A stretch of DNA of 64,000 bases from positions 434,001-498,000 of the forward strand of contig JH720296.1 in the NCBI GenBank assembly GCA_000231825.2. Direction: 5' to 3'. The notes below the pieces were generated by a model. The model did not search any database. It saw nothing but the letters and a program-made list of their open reading frames with translations, and was not told the origin of the DNA. The number at the start of each line of letters is the position of its first letter. The stretch's first letter is position 1. This DNA comes from Tetrahymena elliotti 4EA (Eukaryota > Ciliophora > Oligohymenophorea > Hymenostomatida > Tetrahymenidae). A program made the translations under genes and the position numbers. This document shows positions 1 through 12,392 of this stretch, piece by piece.

Positions 1-1386
1 CTTTTCAAAATCTTCTTTTTCCTTCCAATCATCTAGCTCTAATTTGTTATCTTAAAGTTCAGTAGCAAATTCTATCTTTAGCTCTTTAAATTTATAATTT
101 TTCTTTAAATATGCAATATTAGAATTCATCAATTAAATACAAATTTTATTATAAATTTTGAGCCTGTAAAACTGAGATTTTTATGATTATTAAGCGATAT
201 CAAGCATGTTTTTTAGTTATTTAAAATTTTCTGCATATAATTCTATTTTGAATTCTTATTCATTAAGAGTGATTGATAGCTTACTTGTTGAAACCTTTAT
301 TTTTTAATACTACATAATCTACTAAACTATTTTATGCTAGCTAAGTAAGCTAAACTGACAATTTTATAGCTGAATTTAGCAACAGCTTTTGTCGTCTATG
401 CTATTAAAATAATAATATATCATAGCTACTATTACTTTATCATCTTTTAATTGTTTTAGCATGCATTAATTTCTCCTAAAATCTATTTTAATATCTTAAT
501 TTAAGTAATACTTTATTTCAAAATTTAATTTGTTATCTATTAAAATGCTTAACAAATTTGAATATGAGTATTCAAATAGATTTGAATATCTTATGGCAAC
601 TTCATTTAATTAGCTGTATTTTTGTTTGATTTTGATAATTTCTTCCTCGATTTTAATATCTTCTTAATTCAAATCAAATTATACTTTTAATTTGGAAATC
701 TGAAGTTGATTTAGAATTTATTCTTCAAATTGATCTGAATACCAGTGTCTATGATTTGCGAAGATAAATTTGTTATTGTGATAATATTCAATATAATTTT
801 TGATGATGATACTAAAATATTAATACCCTTCAAGTACTTAGTACAAATTATTAAATATTTTAATTTTTGATAGGTTACTTAAATAATCGTGGCATGTTAT
901 TACTATCTCCATTTCAAGATAATCATTTTTTCTTAAAGAGGTTATCATACTTAAATAGTTATCAAACTAACCTGGATTGCTTAATATTATTTTTAGTTTA
1001 TTTTATGTTTTTTCAATACATAACTCATCATATTTGATGCTTATATCATCAATACAATTAAAAATAGAAGTTTAAAACTTAAATTTTTTGTTTGTAGATG
1101 CGAAGAAACTTATTTTTTTAATATTTTGAGATGACAAAAATATATCTTCTAGCTGCTTGTTCAGAAAAAGAGATAAATCATTGTTTAATGCTTCAAAAAT
1201 GATTTATTTGAAATTAAATTATGATAGAATATAAATAATATTCTGGATATCTTACTAATGTATTTCTAAAATGTAATTTTCAGCCAAGAACACAATTTAT
1301 TGAAAGCTGGCTGCTTAAATCTATTGAATCTATTATAAGAATTGGGTATCCGTTAGAGAATAGATATAAATATCTTTTTCCGTCAT
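1..1386 (-). CDS. LRR-like tandem family protein, copy A (partial)
   Basis: The start codon is at 1384-1386 in an AAAATG context. The frame stays open for 462 codons to the window edge, so the C-terminal half is missing. With TAA/TAG as Gln it begins MTEKDIYIYSLTDTQF and holds a run of short Leu/Ile/Asn-rich units with LxxLxI spacing, plus a stretch near residues 205-215 containing the string HWYSDQFEE. This looks like a degenerate leucine-rich repeat solenoid, a class greatly expanded in ciliates. No kinase, F-box, signal peptide or membrane segment is seen in the part present. It is clearly a recent duplicate of the gene at 1914-4904: the first ~460 codons align without large gaps, and the similarity continues into the 5' flank. 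Function is unknown; protein binding is only a guess from the repeat class. Confidence 0.75.
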
Positions 1387-1913
1387 TTTGAGAAGAATAG
1401 GAACAAGTCAGTATTTTAAAAACTAATTTAATTTACAGAATAATATTTTGATAAACTTTTTTCGTTGATATATCTAATGTAGAAGTAAGATTTTATCAAA
1501 ATATAGAAAAATAAATTTCCTTTTATATTTTTGTTTATTTTCATTTTTTTATTTAAATGATTTAAATTTTATTTTATTATTTTCTTGTTATTATTTTTTA
1601 ATGTTGAGAGAAAATTATTTTTTATTTGATGAATAAAACTCATTTTATTTTATATATTTTTATTTGATTTAAAAGTAATAAATCAAATTTATTTCAGAGT
1701 AGTTTTAACAGAAGTTAATTTGAAAAAAATATTAATTTAAGTTAATAAATGTCATTTCAAAATATTTAAATACATTTTTTAAGATTATTTTTCTTTAATT
1801 GAACTTTAAATTTTACTAATTTTTTAGAATTTAATTTTTTTAAATTTTCAGATTTTAATGTTAAAAATTTGGGTATGGGTAAAATTTTTATGCTCTGCTC
1901 CAGAAGCCTCATT
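1387..1913. other. Intergenic spacer between LRR-like copies A and B
   Basis: This is the 5' flank of copy A and the 3' flank of copy B. It is AT-rich and shows no coding frame I trust. It contains the conserved upstream element at 1480-1508. Confidence 0.6.
1480..1508 (-). promoter_or_regulatory. Conserved element upstream of copy A
   Basis: On the plus strand the site reads TAGAAGTAAGA, a short TTTT spacer, then ATCAAAATATAGAAA. It starts 94 nt upstream of the ATG of copy A. Nearly the same 30 nt lies 98 nt upstream of copy B and 96 nt upstream of copy C. It may be a promoter element, a transcription start region or a 5' UTR signal; which one cannot be told from sequence. Confidence 0.5.
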
Positions 1914-4904
1914 TCACTAGTTATAATAAACGTAATAATAATCCCCTTTATCATATTTTTAAATTTCTTCATCAATATAAAATATTTTTTATGTGCTTCT
2001 TTTTAAAAATTTTTATTTGCTTGTAAAGAATGAAAGAAATTATTCAATTTTTTCAAAACGATCAATTCCTAGTTTTAGTAACTTTGGGAGAAACTGAATT
2101 AATATTGTCTTATGGTATTAGTACTATTATAAGTCTTTTATTTTAGAATTACTTTTTGCAAAACTATCTCCATTTTCTACTTGTAAATGTCTTATTTTAC
2201 GATTTAAGAATAAATCTTTTATTGAATTCGTACAGATAATATCTTTCAATGAGGAATATTTTAAAATTACTTTTACTTTTCTAATATTTATTTGAAGCTT
2301 GTCAATAAAGTAACTTAAATAAATTATATCATCTAATTTATTAGGATATTTGGAGGAGGACTCTTTGATTACAAAATATAAATTATTCTAAGAGTAAATC
2401 ATACAGAAAAATAGCATTTTGAGTTACAAACTTCTAATTAATCCTTACTGTACAAAAATGGCTAAAGAATCTAGGACTTAATAGGGAAATTCTTTAAACG
2501 AATAGTCTGATATAGTTATATTTAAGTGTATTTATAATTAAAAGTTTTCTAATTTCTTAAAAAGCTCCATAACTATTTCTTATGTCTGATTGAAATTCAA
2601 ATAAATTCTTTAATTTTGATCTAAAGGTGATAGTAATTATTTTATTCTTTAACACAAAGTTAAATCACTAGACTCATAATTTATTTTATCAAAATAATTA
2701 TTGATATTTGAAAATCTATTTTAAAAAATAGGATGAGAATAAATCCTATAAAAGAAATATTTGTTTTCAAAGTCGAGTACCATTATACATTTACTTATTA
2801 AATAAATCAAAATTTTCTTTACTTAATCACCCATTTTAAACAATTACTCTTAAAACTCGTCCGCTTCAAATCGTTCATTCAATAGCAAATAAACATTTTC
2901 TAGTTTTGGTAGATTTAATCTTGATTGAATAAATGCAATCACAACTTTTAACTCTTAAGCATTTTGGATTTTTATCTCTAAACTAGAATAAGTTAGTTAA
3001 CTAATAAGACTATTCTTGATTTAAAATGATGGCTCATAAATAATTAATTTTCCATTTTTAACGTATTTTATCAGTGGTATGTTTATTTTGTCTTAAATAG
3101 AAAGCATAAATTTTTCATTTAAATAAATTGTTTTTAACTCTAAAGATTTTTCACTATAACATGTATTATTTTCACAATCTCTATGATGAAAATACATATG
3201 AAAACGAAAGGTTGACAATTCATATTATTGAATTATCAACTCCATCCACTATTTACTAATTTTGATACAGTATATTTCAATATCAATATGTTTTAGCTTA
3301 TTTGCATAAATCAAATTTCTAAATTAATCCAAATGTTAAAAATCAATTGCATGGGCTATTAAATGTTCTGAATCCAATTTCAATTTTATGTATCTGTCAT
3401 ATTGTATATTAATGCTATTTAAAGTAGAAGGGAGGAATGAAATTATCTTATCAGAATTTTTTATATAACTTTTAAAATTAACATACAATTATTATAAATT
3501 AGAATATTAAAAGAGAATTTTTTCAAAATCTTCTTAATCATTCCAATCATCTAACTCTAATTTGTTATCTTAAAGCTCAGCAGTAAATTCTATCTTTAGC
3601 TCTTAAAATTTGTAATTTTTCTTTAAATATGTAATATTAGGATTCATCAATTAAATACAAATTTTATTATAAATTTTGAGTTTATATAACTGAGATTTTT
3701 ATGATTATTAAATGATATCAAGCATACTTTTTAGTTATTTAAAATTTTCTGCTTATAATTCTATTTTGAATTCTTCTTCATTAAGAGTGATTGATAGTTT
3801 ACTTGTTGAAACCTTTATTTTTTTAAACTGCATAATCTTCTAAACCATTTTATGTTAGCTAAGTAAGTTAAATTGGCAATTTGATAGTTCAATTTAGCAA
3901 CAACTTTTGTCATCCATGCTACTCAAATAGTAGTTTATCATAGCTACTATTACTTTATCATCTTTTATTTGTTTTAGCATGCATTAATTTCTCCTGAAAT
4001 CAATTTTAAAATCTGAATTTATGTTAAACTTTATTTCAAAGTTTAATTTGTTATCTATTAAAATATTTAACAAATTTTGATATGAGTATTCAAATAGATC
4101 TTAGCATTTTATGGCAACTTCATTTAATTAGCTGTATTTTTGTTTGATTTTGATAGTTTCTTCCTCTATTATAATACGTTCTGAATTCAAATCAAATTAT
4201 ACTTTTAATTTGGAAATCTGAAGCTGATTTAGAATTTATTCTTCGAATTAATCTGAATACCAGTATTTATGATTTGCAAAGATAAATTTGCTCTTGTGAT
4301 AATATTCAATATAATTTTTGATGATAATTCTAAAATATTAATACCCTTCAAGTAATTTGTACAAATTGTTAAATATTCTAATTTTTGATAGGCAACTTAA
4401 ATAATCATGACATGTAATTACTATCTCCATATCGAGATGCTAATTTTTTCTTAAAGAGCTTATCAAACTTAGATAATTATCAAAAAAGCCTGGATTCTTT
4501 AATATTATTTTTAGTTTATTTTTTGTTTTTTCAAGACATAACTCATCATATTTGATGCTTATATCATCAATCTAACTAAAAATAGAAGTTTGAAATTTAA
4601 ATTGCTTGTTTGTAGATGCGAAGAAATTTATTTTTTTAGTATTTTGAGATGCCAAGAATATATCTTCTAACTACTTGTTCATAAATAAAGATAAATCATT
4701 GCTTAATGCTTCAAAAATGATTTATTTGAAATTAAATTATGATAGAATGTAAATAATATTTTAAATATCTTGCTAGTGTATTTCTGAAATGTAATTTTCA
4801 GCCAAGAATACAATTTGTTCAATACTACTTGATTAAATATTATGAAATTATTCTTAGAATTCTATATCTGTTAGAGAATAGATAAAAATATCTTCTTCAG
4901 TCAT
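1914..4904 (-). CDS. LRR-like tandem family protein, copy B (complete)
   Basis: The start is at 4902-4904 and the TGA at 1914-1916; 2,991 nt give 996 residues in a single open frame. It begins MTEEDIFIYSLTDIEF, almost identical to copy A. The protein is made of repeated Leu/Ile/Asn-rich units, with many runs of the L-x-x-L-x-L type, and the conserved Trp-Ser-Asp block after about residue 200. I see no signal peptide, membrane segment or enzymatic motif. The last ~60 residues (a block ending LGIDRFEKIEQFLSFF and then a Lys/Tyr-rich tail) reappear in copy C, so the C-terminus is a family feature. Glutamine is mostly encoded by TAA/TAG. A stop-free intron of 3n length cannot be excluded. The family probably acts through protein binding, but no partner is suggested by context. 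Confidence 0.8.
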
Positions 4905-5310
4905 TTTGATAAGAATAGGAATAAGTAAGTATTTTAAAAAGTAATTTAATTTACAGAATAATATTTTGATTAACTTTTTTGTTGATATATATAATATAAT
5001 TTAGAAGTAAGATTTTATCAAAATATAGAAAAATATATTTCCTTTAATATTTCAGTTGATTTTTTCTTTTTAATTTAATATTTTTTAAAAATATTTTATT
5101 ATTTTCTTGTTATTTTTTAATTTTGAGAGAAAATTATTTTTTATTTGACAAGAATTATATTTTAAAATTTTTCTATTATTTAAAAGTGAGAACAAATCAA
5201 TTTAATAGTTTTTAACAAATTCATTTGAAAAAAATATTATTCAAAAATAGGAAATGTCTTTTCAATTTAAATAAATTTTTTAAGATTATTTTTCTTTAAT
5301 TAATCTTTAA
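3515..5310. repeat. Tandem duplication unit, right copy
   Basis: Right-hand copy of the duplicated block 1-1800: it holds the first half of copy B and about 400 bases of its 5' flank. Confidence 0.8.
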
Positions 5311-5597
5311 ATTTTCCTATTTGTTTTTAGATTTTATTTTAGAATTTAATTTTTCAAAATTTTAATATTTTAATAGCTTTTTAAAATAATTTTTAAAACA
5401 AATTATCAAGTGAGTAATTGTCGTAGTAAAAAAAATTCATTTGTTTTATTGAAAATTTAATTAAAAAAAAATTCTGATTTAAAAATGTTAATAAATAAAT
5501 TTAAATAATATAATAATTGAGCAATATTTTAAGAAGAATTTGTTAAAAATCAAAAAATTGTTAAAGTGAATGGAAACAAAAAAAATTTTTGTATTTT
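4905..5597. other. Intergenic spacer between LRR-like copies B and C
   Basis: AT-rich spacer with no credible coding frame. The right part (4905-5310) is duplicated at 1387-1800. It carries the conserved upstream element at 5002-5031. Confidence 0.6.
5002..5031 (-). promoter_or_regulatory. Conserved element upstream of copy B
   Basis: Same element as at 1480-1508, with TAGAAGTAAGATTTTATC followed by AAAATATAGAAA, starting 98 nt upstream of the ATG of copy B. Copies A and B are recent duplicates, so this pair alone says little. The match with copy C is the informative one. Confidence 0.5.
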
Positions 5598-8576
5598 TCA
5601 AAACATGTAGTTATATCTATAGATGTTATTATCATATTTTCTAACTTTTAAATCATCATATTTTATTTCTTTTTCATTAAATTCAATATTTTTTGATCTG
5701 ATGGTAAAGAACGAAAGAAAATTTTCTATTTTTTCAAAACGATTAAGTCCTAATTTAATAAGTTGAGGAAGATGTTATTTTAAGATATTTTTATGATATT
5801 AATGAGTTAATAAATGTTTAAATTTGGTATTACTAATCTCTGGTTGATAACCGTATCCTTATCTTTATAAGAATATTTTATTCAAATTATTCATACAAAA
5901 TATTTATCCTAGCAGACTTATATTTTGATTGTTTTCAAATTAATAACTATAAAAACATATTTTTAGCTTATTTACCAGAATTTGTAAATTATCTAAGAAA
6001 TACTTCAAATATTGTAACTAGCCATTTAATTTTTAATAGTAGTGATATACCTACATGAACTGTATATTGTTTTTAGAAATTACTATTGAAAAATTCTGGA
6101 AGGTTATCTTCAAACTTTTTATTAGATTATTATTTACATAAATAACTAAAACTTAAAGAACTTAATAATTCTTTATAAAATCATCTTAATCTGTAATTTT
6201 TAAGTCACAAAATATAGGTAATTTATAATCATTTAATTATTTAAACATATTAATTGCTTACTCATAGGTTTAAGACAGATTTAAGTAAACATTTTGATTC
6301 AAATTAAGAGGTAATAATAAAGTGTTCATTTACTAAACAAAAGTAAAATCGTTAGACTAATATTAAATGTCATCAAATCTGCTTAAATCAGAAAGCTATA
6401 TAGAAAAAACAAGATCAGATCTTCTATTTGAAAAATAATAATTATTCTCAAAGTCAATCGTTAAGGCAGGCTACTTTTAAGAATAAATAAATATTTGTTT
6501 TACATGATCGCTCATTTTAGTTATTATTTCCTCAAAGTTACATATTTCAATCTTAGAATGAATGTCAATATGTAATGAGCTAAGGGAGGGTAAATTAAGC
6601 TATTTTCTAGATTAGATTTTAGTAAATATAGCTGTTAAATCATAAGTACTAGAAACCAATACATGTAATTGACTAAAGTCTAACTTGTTAAAGAAATTAT
6701 TATTTATCAAATGTTAAGGTTCAAGCAAGGTAAGTATTCCTTTCTTTTTATATTAAATCAATTGAATTGTTCTTCGTTGTTCAGCGAATGAAAGAAGGAG
6801 TTCTTTTAATTAGCTGTCAATTATAATTTTAGAAGGGTTTCTCTGGCAAATTGGTTTTTTAAAGCAATTTACAATAGACAGCTTAATCAAAAAAGATGAT
6901 AATTCATTTTAATCAGAAATAAAATTTAACCATTCCATTTTAACACAAAAACACTATATTTGTATCTCAATCTGCTCAAGGGTCTTACAGTCAATAAATT
7001 TTTTTAATTAATCAATGTATTTACTGTCAACATCTTTTATTGTTAAGTTCTTATCTTTTAAAATCAAACTAATTTCTTTATTATAGCTTATTTTTAAATA
7101 ATTTAATGTGGGAGGAAGGACTTAAAAGATATTTTCATAAACCTAAACGCTTTTAAAACTAACATCTAGAGATTGTAAGTTTGAGAAAGAGTTTAGAACT
7201 TCATCAAAAGCTTAATATTCCAGTAGCTCCTCTATAAATAGTGAATTTTAAGTTAGTTCAAAATAGGGTTACATTTTGAGTTCTGAAAAATTATACTTCC
7301 TTTTCAAATGCAAAATATTTTCATTTGACAATTAAATAAAACTAGAACTTAAAATTTTTAGTCTACTCAATTACTGCTTATATTACTAATAAATAGCTTG
7401 TAAAAGGTAATCTAGTTAGTTAAAGCTCTTTGCATTGAGTTCTAAATAAAATTCCGATTCATTTAGAATAATTTTGATATTGCCGAATTTCACATTAATT
7501 TGATTAAGTTAAATAATATTTTAAATTATTCGTTTATGGTTTAAAATATTAAAGTAGTTGCTTTTTACTGTAATTTAGCACTTGTTTTAGTTGGTGGCAT
7601 TTATCAAATAATAATCTAGTATGTCAACTATCAATTTATTGTCTCTTATCTAACTAATTTCGCAATAATTTTAATTTAATTTGATTGAAGAGGTTTTTGA
7701 AGATATAAAAATGTCTATCTATTACTTGTTAAAGTTTTTTAATGAATTTAATGTGAATTATTCATTCCAACAATCTATTTTGATCTTATTTAGCTAGTTA
7801 TATTTTTTTTTTATTTTTAGAATCTCCTCATCAACATTTATATCTTATGAATTTAAAGAAAATTAAACTTGTAGGTTTGAAATTTAAAGCTCATTTAGAA
7901 TTTTTTCTTCAATTTCATCTGACCAGTATTGGTGATTAATAATGATATATTTATTCTTGTTTATATATTCTATGTAATCTAACATTATTATTTTAAATTA
8001 TTACTTGGCTTCAAACAAAGAATATAAACTCTTAAAGATTTCAATTCTTTTAGTGCTATCTACATCAATGCAATTAAGAATTACTATTTTCATTTCAAGT
8101 TGTTAATTTTTACTTAAATCACTCAGTAAACTCATATAATTCTCAATTGTAGATAAACAATCTATTTTTATAGATAATTAGTTGTTTATTTTTTCTAGAT
8201 GGAATCTATTATGCCTGATGGTTACATCAGGAATGGATTTAAGAATTAAAGTTAAAAACTTGAATTATTGATTTTCTTTAGCAAATATGCATATTCTAGA
8301 TATGTTCTTAGACTCAGAAAGAAATTCTTCTATCTCTTTTTGCATAAAAAAGGACAAATCCTATTTGGGACCATCAAATATTACATTCTTTAATTGATTT
8401 TAAGATAAAATAAAAAGAATGTTTGATATTTACTACTAACACAATTCTTCAGCATCACTTACATTACTAGAAACTAAAAATGTTATTTAATCATATTTTT
8501 TATCTAAAATCAAATTCTTTTATTCTGTAATTATGTTTTTATAAATAGTATGTGTATAGATATTTCTAGGATCCAT
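5598..8576 (-). CDS. LRR-like tandem family protein, copy C (complete)
   Basis: The start is at 8574-8576 (MDPRNIYTHTIYKN) and the TGA at 5598-5600; 2,979 nt give 992 residues in one frame. It is a diverged member of the same family as copies A and B. The N-terminal ~50 residues are quite different, but the HQYWSDEIEE block, the Leu/Ile/Asn repeat units and the C-terminal LGLNRFEKIENFLSFF block are shared, and total length is nearly equal to copy B (992 against 996). It therefore represents an older duplication. I see no catalytic motif, signal peptide or membrane span. Start choice is supported by the constant distance to the upstream element. Function is unknown. Confidence 0.8.
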
Positions 8577-10301
8577 ATTTATTATTATTTGATTATTTCA
8601 ATAGTTAATTGTCAAATATTTTATGAATGATAAATTATTCTTCTTGATTTATTATAATATTCGTATCAATGTAGAAGTAAGAATATATCAAAATATAGAA
8701 ACAAGATCTATTCAGACTTTAATAAATTCTTCCAGATATTTTGATTTGAATAAATTATCAAAAATTTTTAAATTTTTAAATATTTTAATTCATTTAAATA
8801 TTATTTAAATATCCAAATTTAGTGCATTCTAATCAAATATATTCTTTAAAAAAATGACAAATAATAATATCTTAGTCGCTATTTGAGAATAATAATTTCA
8901 AAGATATTAGTATTAATATATTAAAATATTTGAAGATGAATTCAACAAAGTAAGTGTACAATCTTTATTATTTGAGAATATATCTTCATTTTATAAAAAT
9001 TATTGGTTTTTAGCTATAAATGATAACCAAAAATTACAAATAAATAATAGGATAATTCTCCTTTAATTTAAAAGTTTTAAAATTAAAAAAATTTAAATAA
9101 TTTCGATTAAAAAGTATAATTTTTAATATTTTTAACTAAAGAAATTAATAATAAAAATAAAATAATTGTTGCGAGTTGAAATTACAAATGTGAGAAAGCA
9201 TTTGTATTTATTTTCAAGATTATTTTATTTATTTTAATTTTTGATGAACATGAGAGAGTGTTTTCTTTTTAAAGAATGTCAATAAAGATACTTCATTTTC
9301 ATTATTTTGAACATCTTATTCATTCTGAGATATTAATTATACTTTAAATTTTGATTTAAATCAGAATATTTTAATGAATATTTGATTGAAAGATAAACTT
9401 AAGAATACCTTATTTAAGATTTATAATTTTAATGATATCCTTTCTCATAAAAAAACATTTGGAACATTTCTGAATTTATTTTTATTGAAAAAATTATCTT
9501 CATTTTATTCATTTTGTAAAGTTTTAACCTTATTTTTAAAACTTGAGAATATTTTAAAGAAGAGCTTTGTTAGCAAACATATAAAATATTTATAATCATA
9601 TATTTATTTTGATAAAACAAATGGTTTGTTTTCATATTTGTTCTTTCAAATTATTAAATTTTGTTGAGTTTTAGATTTAAAAATAATAATTTTGGAATGT
9701 ATGTTTAAATGAAAAATAAATCCAATTAGCCTTGATTTTATTTAAGATTTTTTTAATTTAATAATTTCTTAAAATTTGATTCCTTTGTTATGTTAAAAAA
9801 AATTTTAGTAAGAGAACATGGAAATTAATATAATTATTAAAAATAAACTGATTAATTCTTGGAAAGGCTGTTAAAAATTTGAATTTAAAAACCTCAAATA
9901 AATATAAAATAGTATTACCACGAATATCTAAGACTAGTTTTATCACAATATAAAGGGTAACTTGATAAAATTAGATATAAACAGTGATAATTGATTATTG
10001 GTTGTAATTGATAAATCTTAGATATTAGAATAAAATTAAATTAAAGTAAATTTGAAAGGCAACTAAAAAAAAAGATTTTGAAAGCTTGGATAGAAAGTAA
10101 ATCTAGTAAAAAGCAATTTACATATTTTAGTGTATATTATTTGTTACTTAATTAATTAATAAATAAATAACTTGTAAATTAATTATATAAAGATTATTTT
10201 ATTTAATTAAAATTATTATAATTTTGTTCTTTTATTTGTATTTTTCAATATTTTTGTTAGTATTAGTTGTTGTAATAAATATTTCAATAAATTAAATAAT
10301 T
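8577..10301. other. 1.7-kb intergenic region
   Basis: Very AT-rich spacer between the start of copy C and the stop of the next minus-strand gene. Short open frames on the plus strand (for example around 9386-9595) have the Phe/Leu/Ile/Lys composition expected from random AT-rich sequence and no family resemblance. Apart from the element at 8672-8701 I see nothing in it. Confidence 0.55.
8672..8701 (-). promoter_or_regulatory. Conserved element upstream of copy C
   Basis: The site reads TAGAAGTAAGAATATATC followed by AAAATATAGAAA and starts 96 nt upstream of the ATG. The surrounding flank and the first codons of copy C differ strongly from copies A and B, yet this block is kept at nearly the same distance, which argues for selection. 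Confidence 0.5.
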
Positions 10302-12392
10302 TCATTCTACATCTTCATCATCTTCAACGATAAAGCTATCATAAGATCCTTCTTCTTCTTCCTCTTCCTCTTCATCATCGTCATCATCGTCTTCATCTAT
10401 ATCTACTTCATCAGAGTCGATAGCTAAACCTCTCCTTTTCTTTTGCTCTATTTTTTCCTTTTTGATTAACTATTATTCTTTAGCATCTTCAGATCTAGCA
10501 ATTCTATCAGATTACAATTCTTCTTTTTTGATTTAGTAGATGTTACTCTCGTCGATTTTATTTTTATCGTTCTATCTTGCTAATTATTTAATTCTATCTT
10601 TTCTGATGATTCTTTCATATTCTTATTTAAGATCTTCACTTAATTCCTCATCATCGTCTTTGACAACAAAACCATCATCAGAGTCATAATCATCTTCTAT
10701 TTGTCTTTATTTTCTTCTTGCATTCGCCATTTGCAATTCTCTTTTTCTTTATTCTATCATCTTACGCTTTTAAAGTTCTTTTTACTTCTATTCTTAAGTT
10801 AATTTACTCTGCTATTTCTATTAAACTTTTTTCTTGTATTCTTAAAAGATATTAACTAGCTTTCTTAACTCTTCTTTAATTTAAGGAGTCATTGGCTATT
10901 TCTATTTTAAATCTTATATTCTTCTTATTATATTTTTTATGTCACCATAAGGATTTTTGTTTCCTTATTAAGGCTTTTAACCTGAGGATTTATTTTGTTA
11001 CTAACCTTATTTGTTTTAACCTGCTGCCGCCTTCATAGATTTATTTTATCTTTATTAAATTATAGCTTTTTATTATTATATGTAAGTATTTATTTTTTAA
11101 ATCTATTAAATTTGAACAGAAGTTTTATTTGCTATCTTTTCTAATTGCTACTTTTTTTACTATAATATTAAGATCTTTTACTCTGGTGGTTTCTAGCTAA
11201 ACTCTAATAATTTTTAAGATTTTTAATTATTTTATCCAGGCTTTTAAGTTGTTGCTGTGGCTGAAGGTGCTTATTTTTATAAGTTTGGTTTACTTGCTAC
11301 TTGTTATCCATTTCTAGCTTAAACAGGACGTTATTATGTACCGTTTGGTTATTATTATTAGCCATTGGCTGATCTTTTCTATTAGGTTTATGGTACTTTT
11401 TACTATGGATTTTATTTATTTGCAACAGCAGATGTTGGTCTTTATTATTAACTTGGGGCTGGACCCTACCTTTAACCAGGTACTTACGATTATTTTTAAA
11501 CAGCTTAAGCATTAGGTTTACCTTATAAAGGTTTTTATTATGATTATGAAGATAAAAGAGAACTTTTTTATGGAGCACTTGGAGCCCTTTAAGAGGAAAT
11601 AGATTATTTATTTTATGGATTTTGAGATTATTGAGTTTTTATACTTGCTTATGATGAAGAAGAGGGAGTACTTTTAGTGCTTTACTGAGGGTTTTTCAAA
11701 TTACTTTAAGAAGATGAAGAGCCTATTTTTGGTTTTTCAGAAGATCCGTTTTATACTTTTTTAACTTATTAATTTTGTGTCTGATCTCTTTAAGAATTTA
11801 TAGCATTTTTTTGAGACACTTTTTCATCTAATTTATTGACTTTTTACTGAGCTAGATTTTATTAAGCAGAGGCTAAGGTTTAAGAAGGAGGTTTAGAAGA
11901 GATAGAGTTTTGTGAGGGTTAATTAGAAATAGAAGAGGAAGAAGTAGATTTAAGATTGACAGCGACATCACTATCAACTTTTCTCTTAATGATGGGACCA
12001 ATATCAAAATCTTCATCTTAGTTTTCCTTTACTTATTTTTTTCTCTATTCAATTTTCTCTGAAATTTTTTTCAATTCTGAGCTATCTATTCTTTATAATT
12101 AGGAACTAGTGTCTGCTTCTGCTATGTATTTGCTTAGTAAAGCAGTAGTCTAATCTAAATGAGCATACTTAATATTTGCTTTTTTAGTTATAAGGAGGAA
12201 AAAACTTATTAGCTAAAAAGTTCGATTCGTAAAATTTAGTACAGCAAGTTGCCTAAAAATGATAAATATTTAAAATTTTCATTTACTTTAAGAACTTGGT
12301 TTGGTTTCAATTTTGATTAATTAGGCTGGCCCTTCTCCACCATTATAAATATCAGAACCTTAACCATTTAATAGAGACGATAATTAATTCAT
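10302..12392 (-). CDS. Acidic, Gln-rich nuclear-type protein, possible SPT2-like C-terminus
   Basis: Two exons: 12287-12392 and 10302-12178, joined in phase 1 (intron of 108 nt), giving about 660 residues. The start (MNQLSSLLNGQG) is the first ATG in an open frame that continues upstream without another ATG. Layout: a short N-terminal part; a Lys/Glu coiled segment; about 370 residues of Gln/Ser/Pro/Asn-rich low complexity; a charged helical part; an acidic block DYDSDDGFVVKDDDEE; an Arg/Lys/Glu helix; and a run of Asp/Glu ending VEDDEDVE. An acidic patch followed by a basic/acidic helix resembles the histone-binding end of SPT2, but the match is by pattern only and the extra acidic tail is not typical. 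The acceptor (AAAAAAG) is not a classic TAG, so the first junction is uncertain. Another acidic chromatin or splicing factor is possible. Confidence 0.6.

Larger units (their letters stand above)
1..1800. repeat. Tandem duplication unit, left copy
   Basis: This stretch matches 3515-5310 at an offset of about 3.5 kb. The match covers the first ~1.4 kb of the coding region, the start codon and roughly 400 bases of 5' flank. Differences are scattered substitutions and small indels. It is a direct repeat in the same orientation, so a tandem gene duplication. Confidence 0.8.

Noticed and set aside
9386..9595. Plus-strand open frame of 69 codons
   Set aside because: Phe/Leu/Lys/Asn composition, no start context and no similarity to neighbours; taken as spacer.
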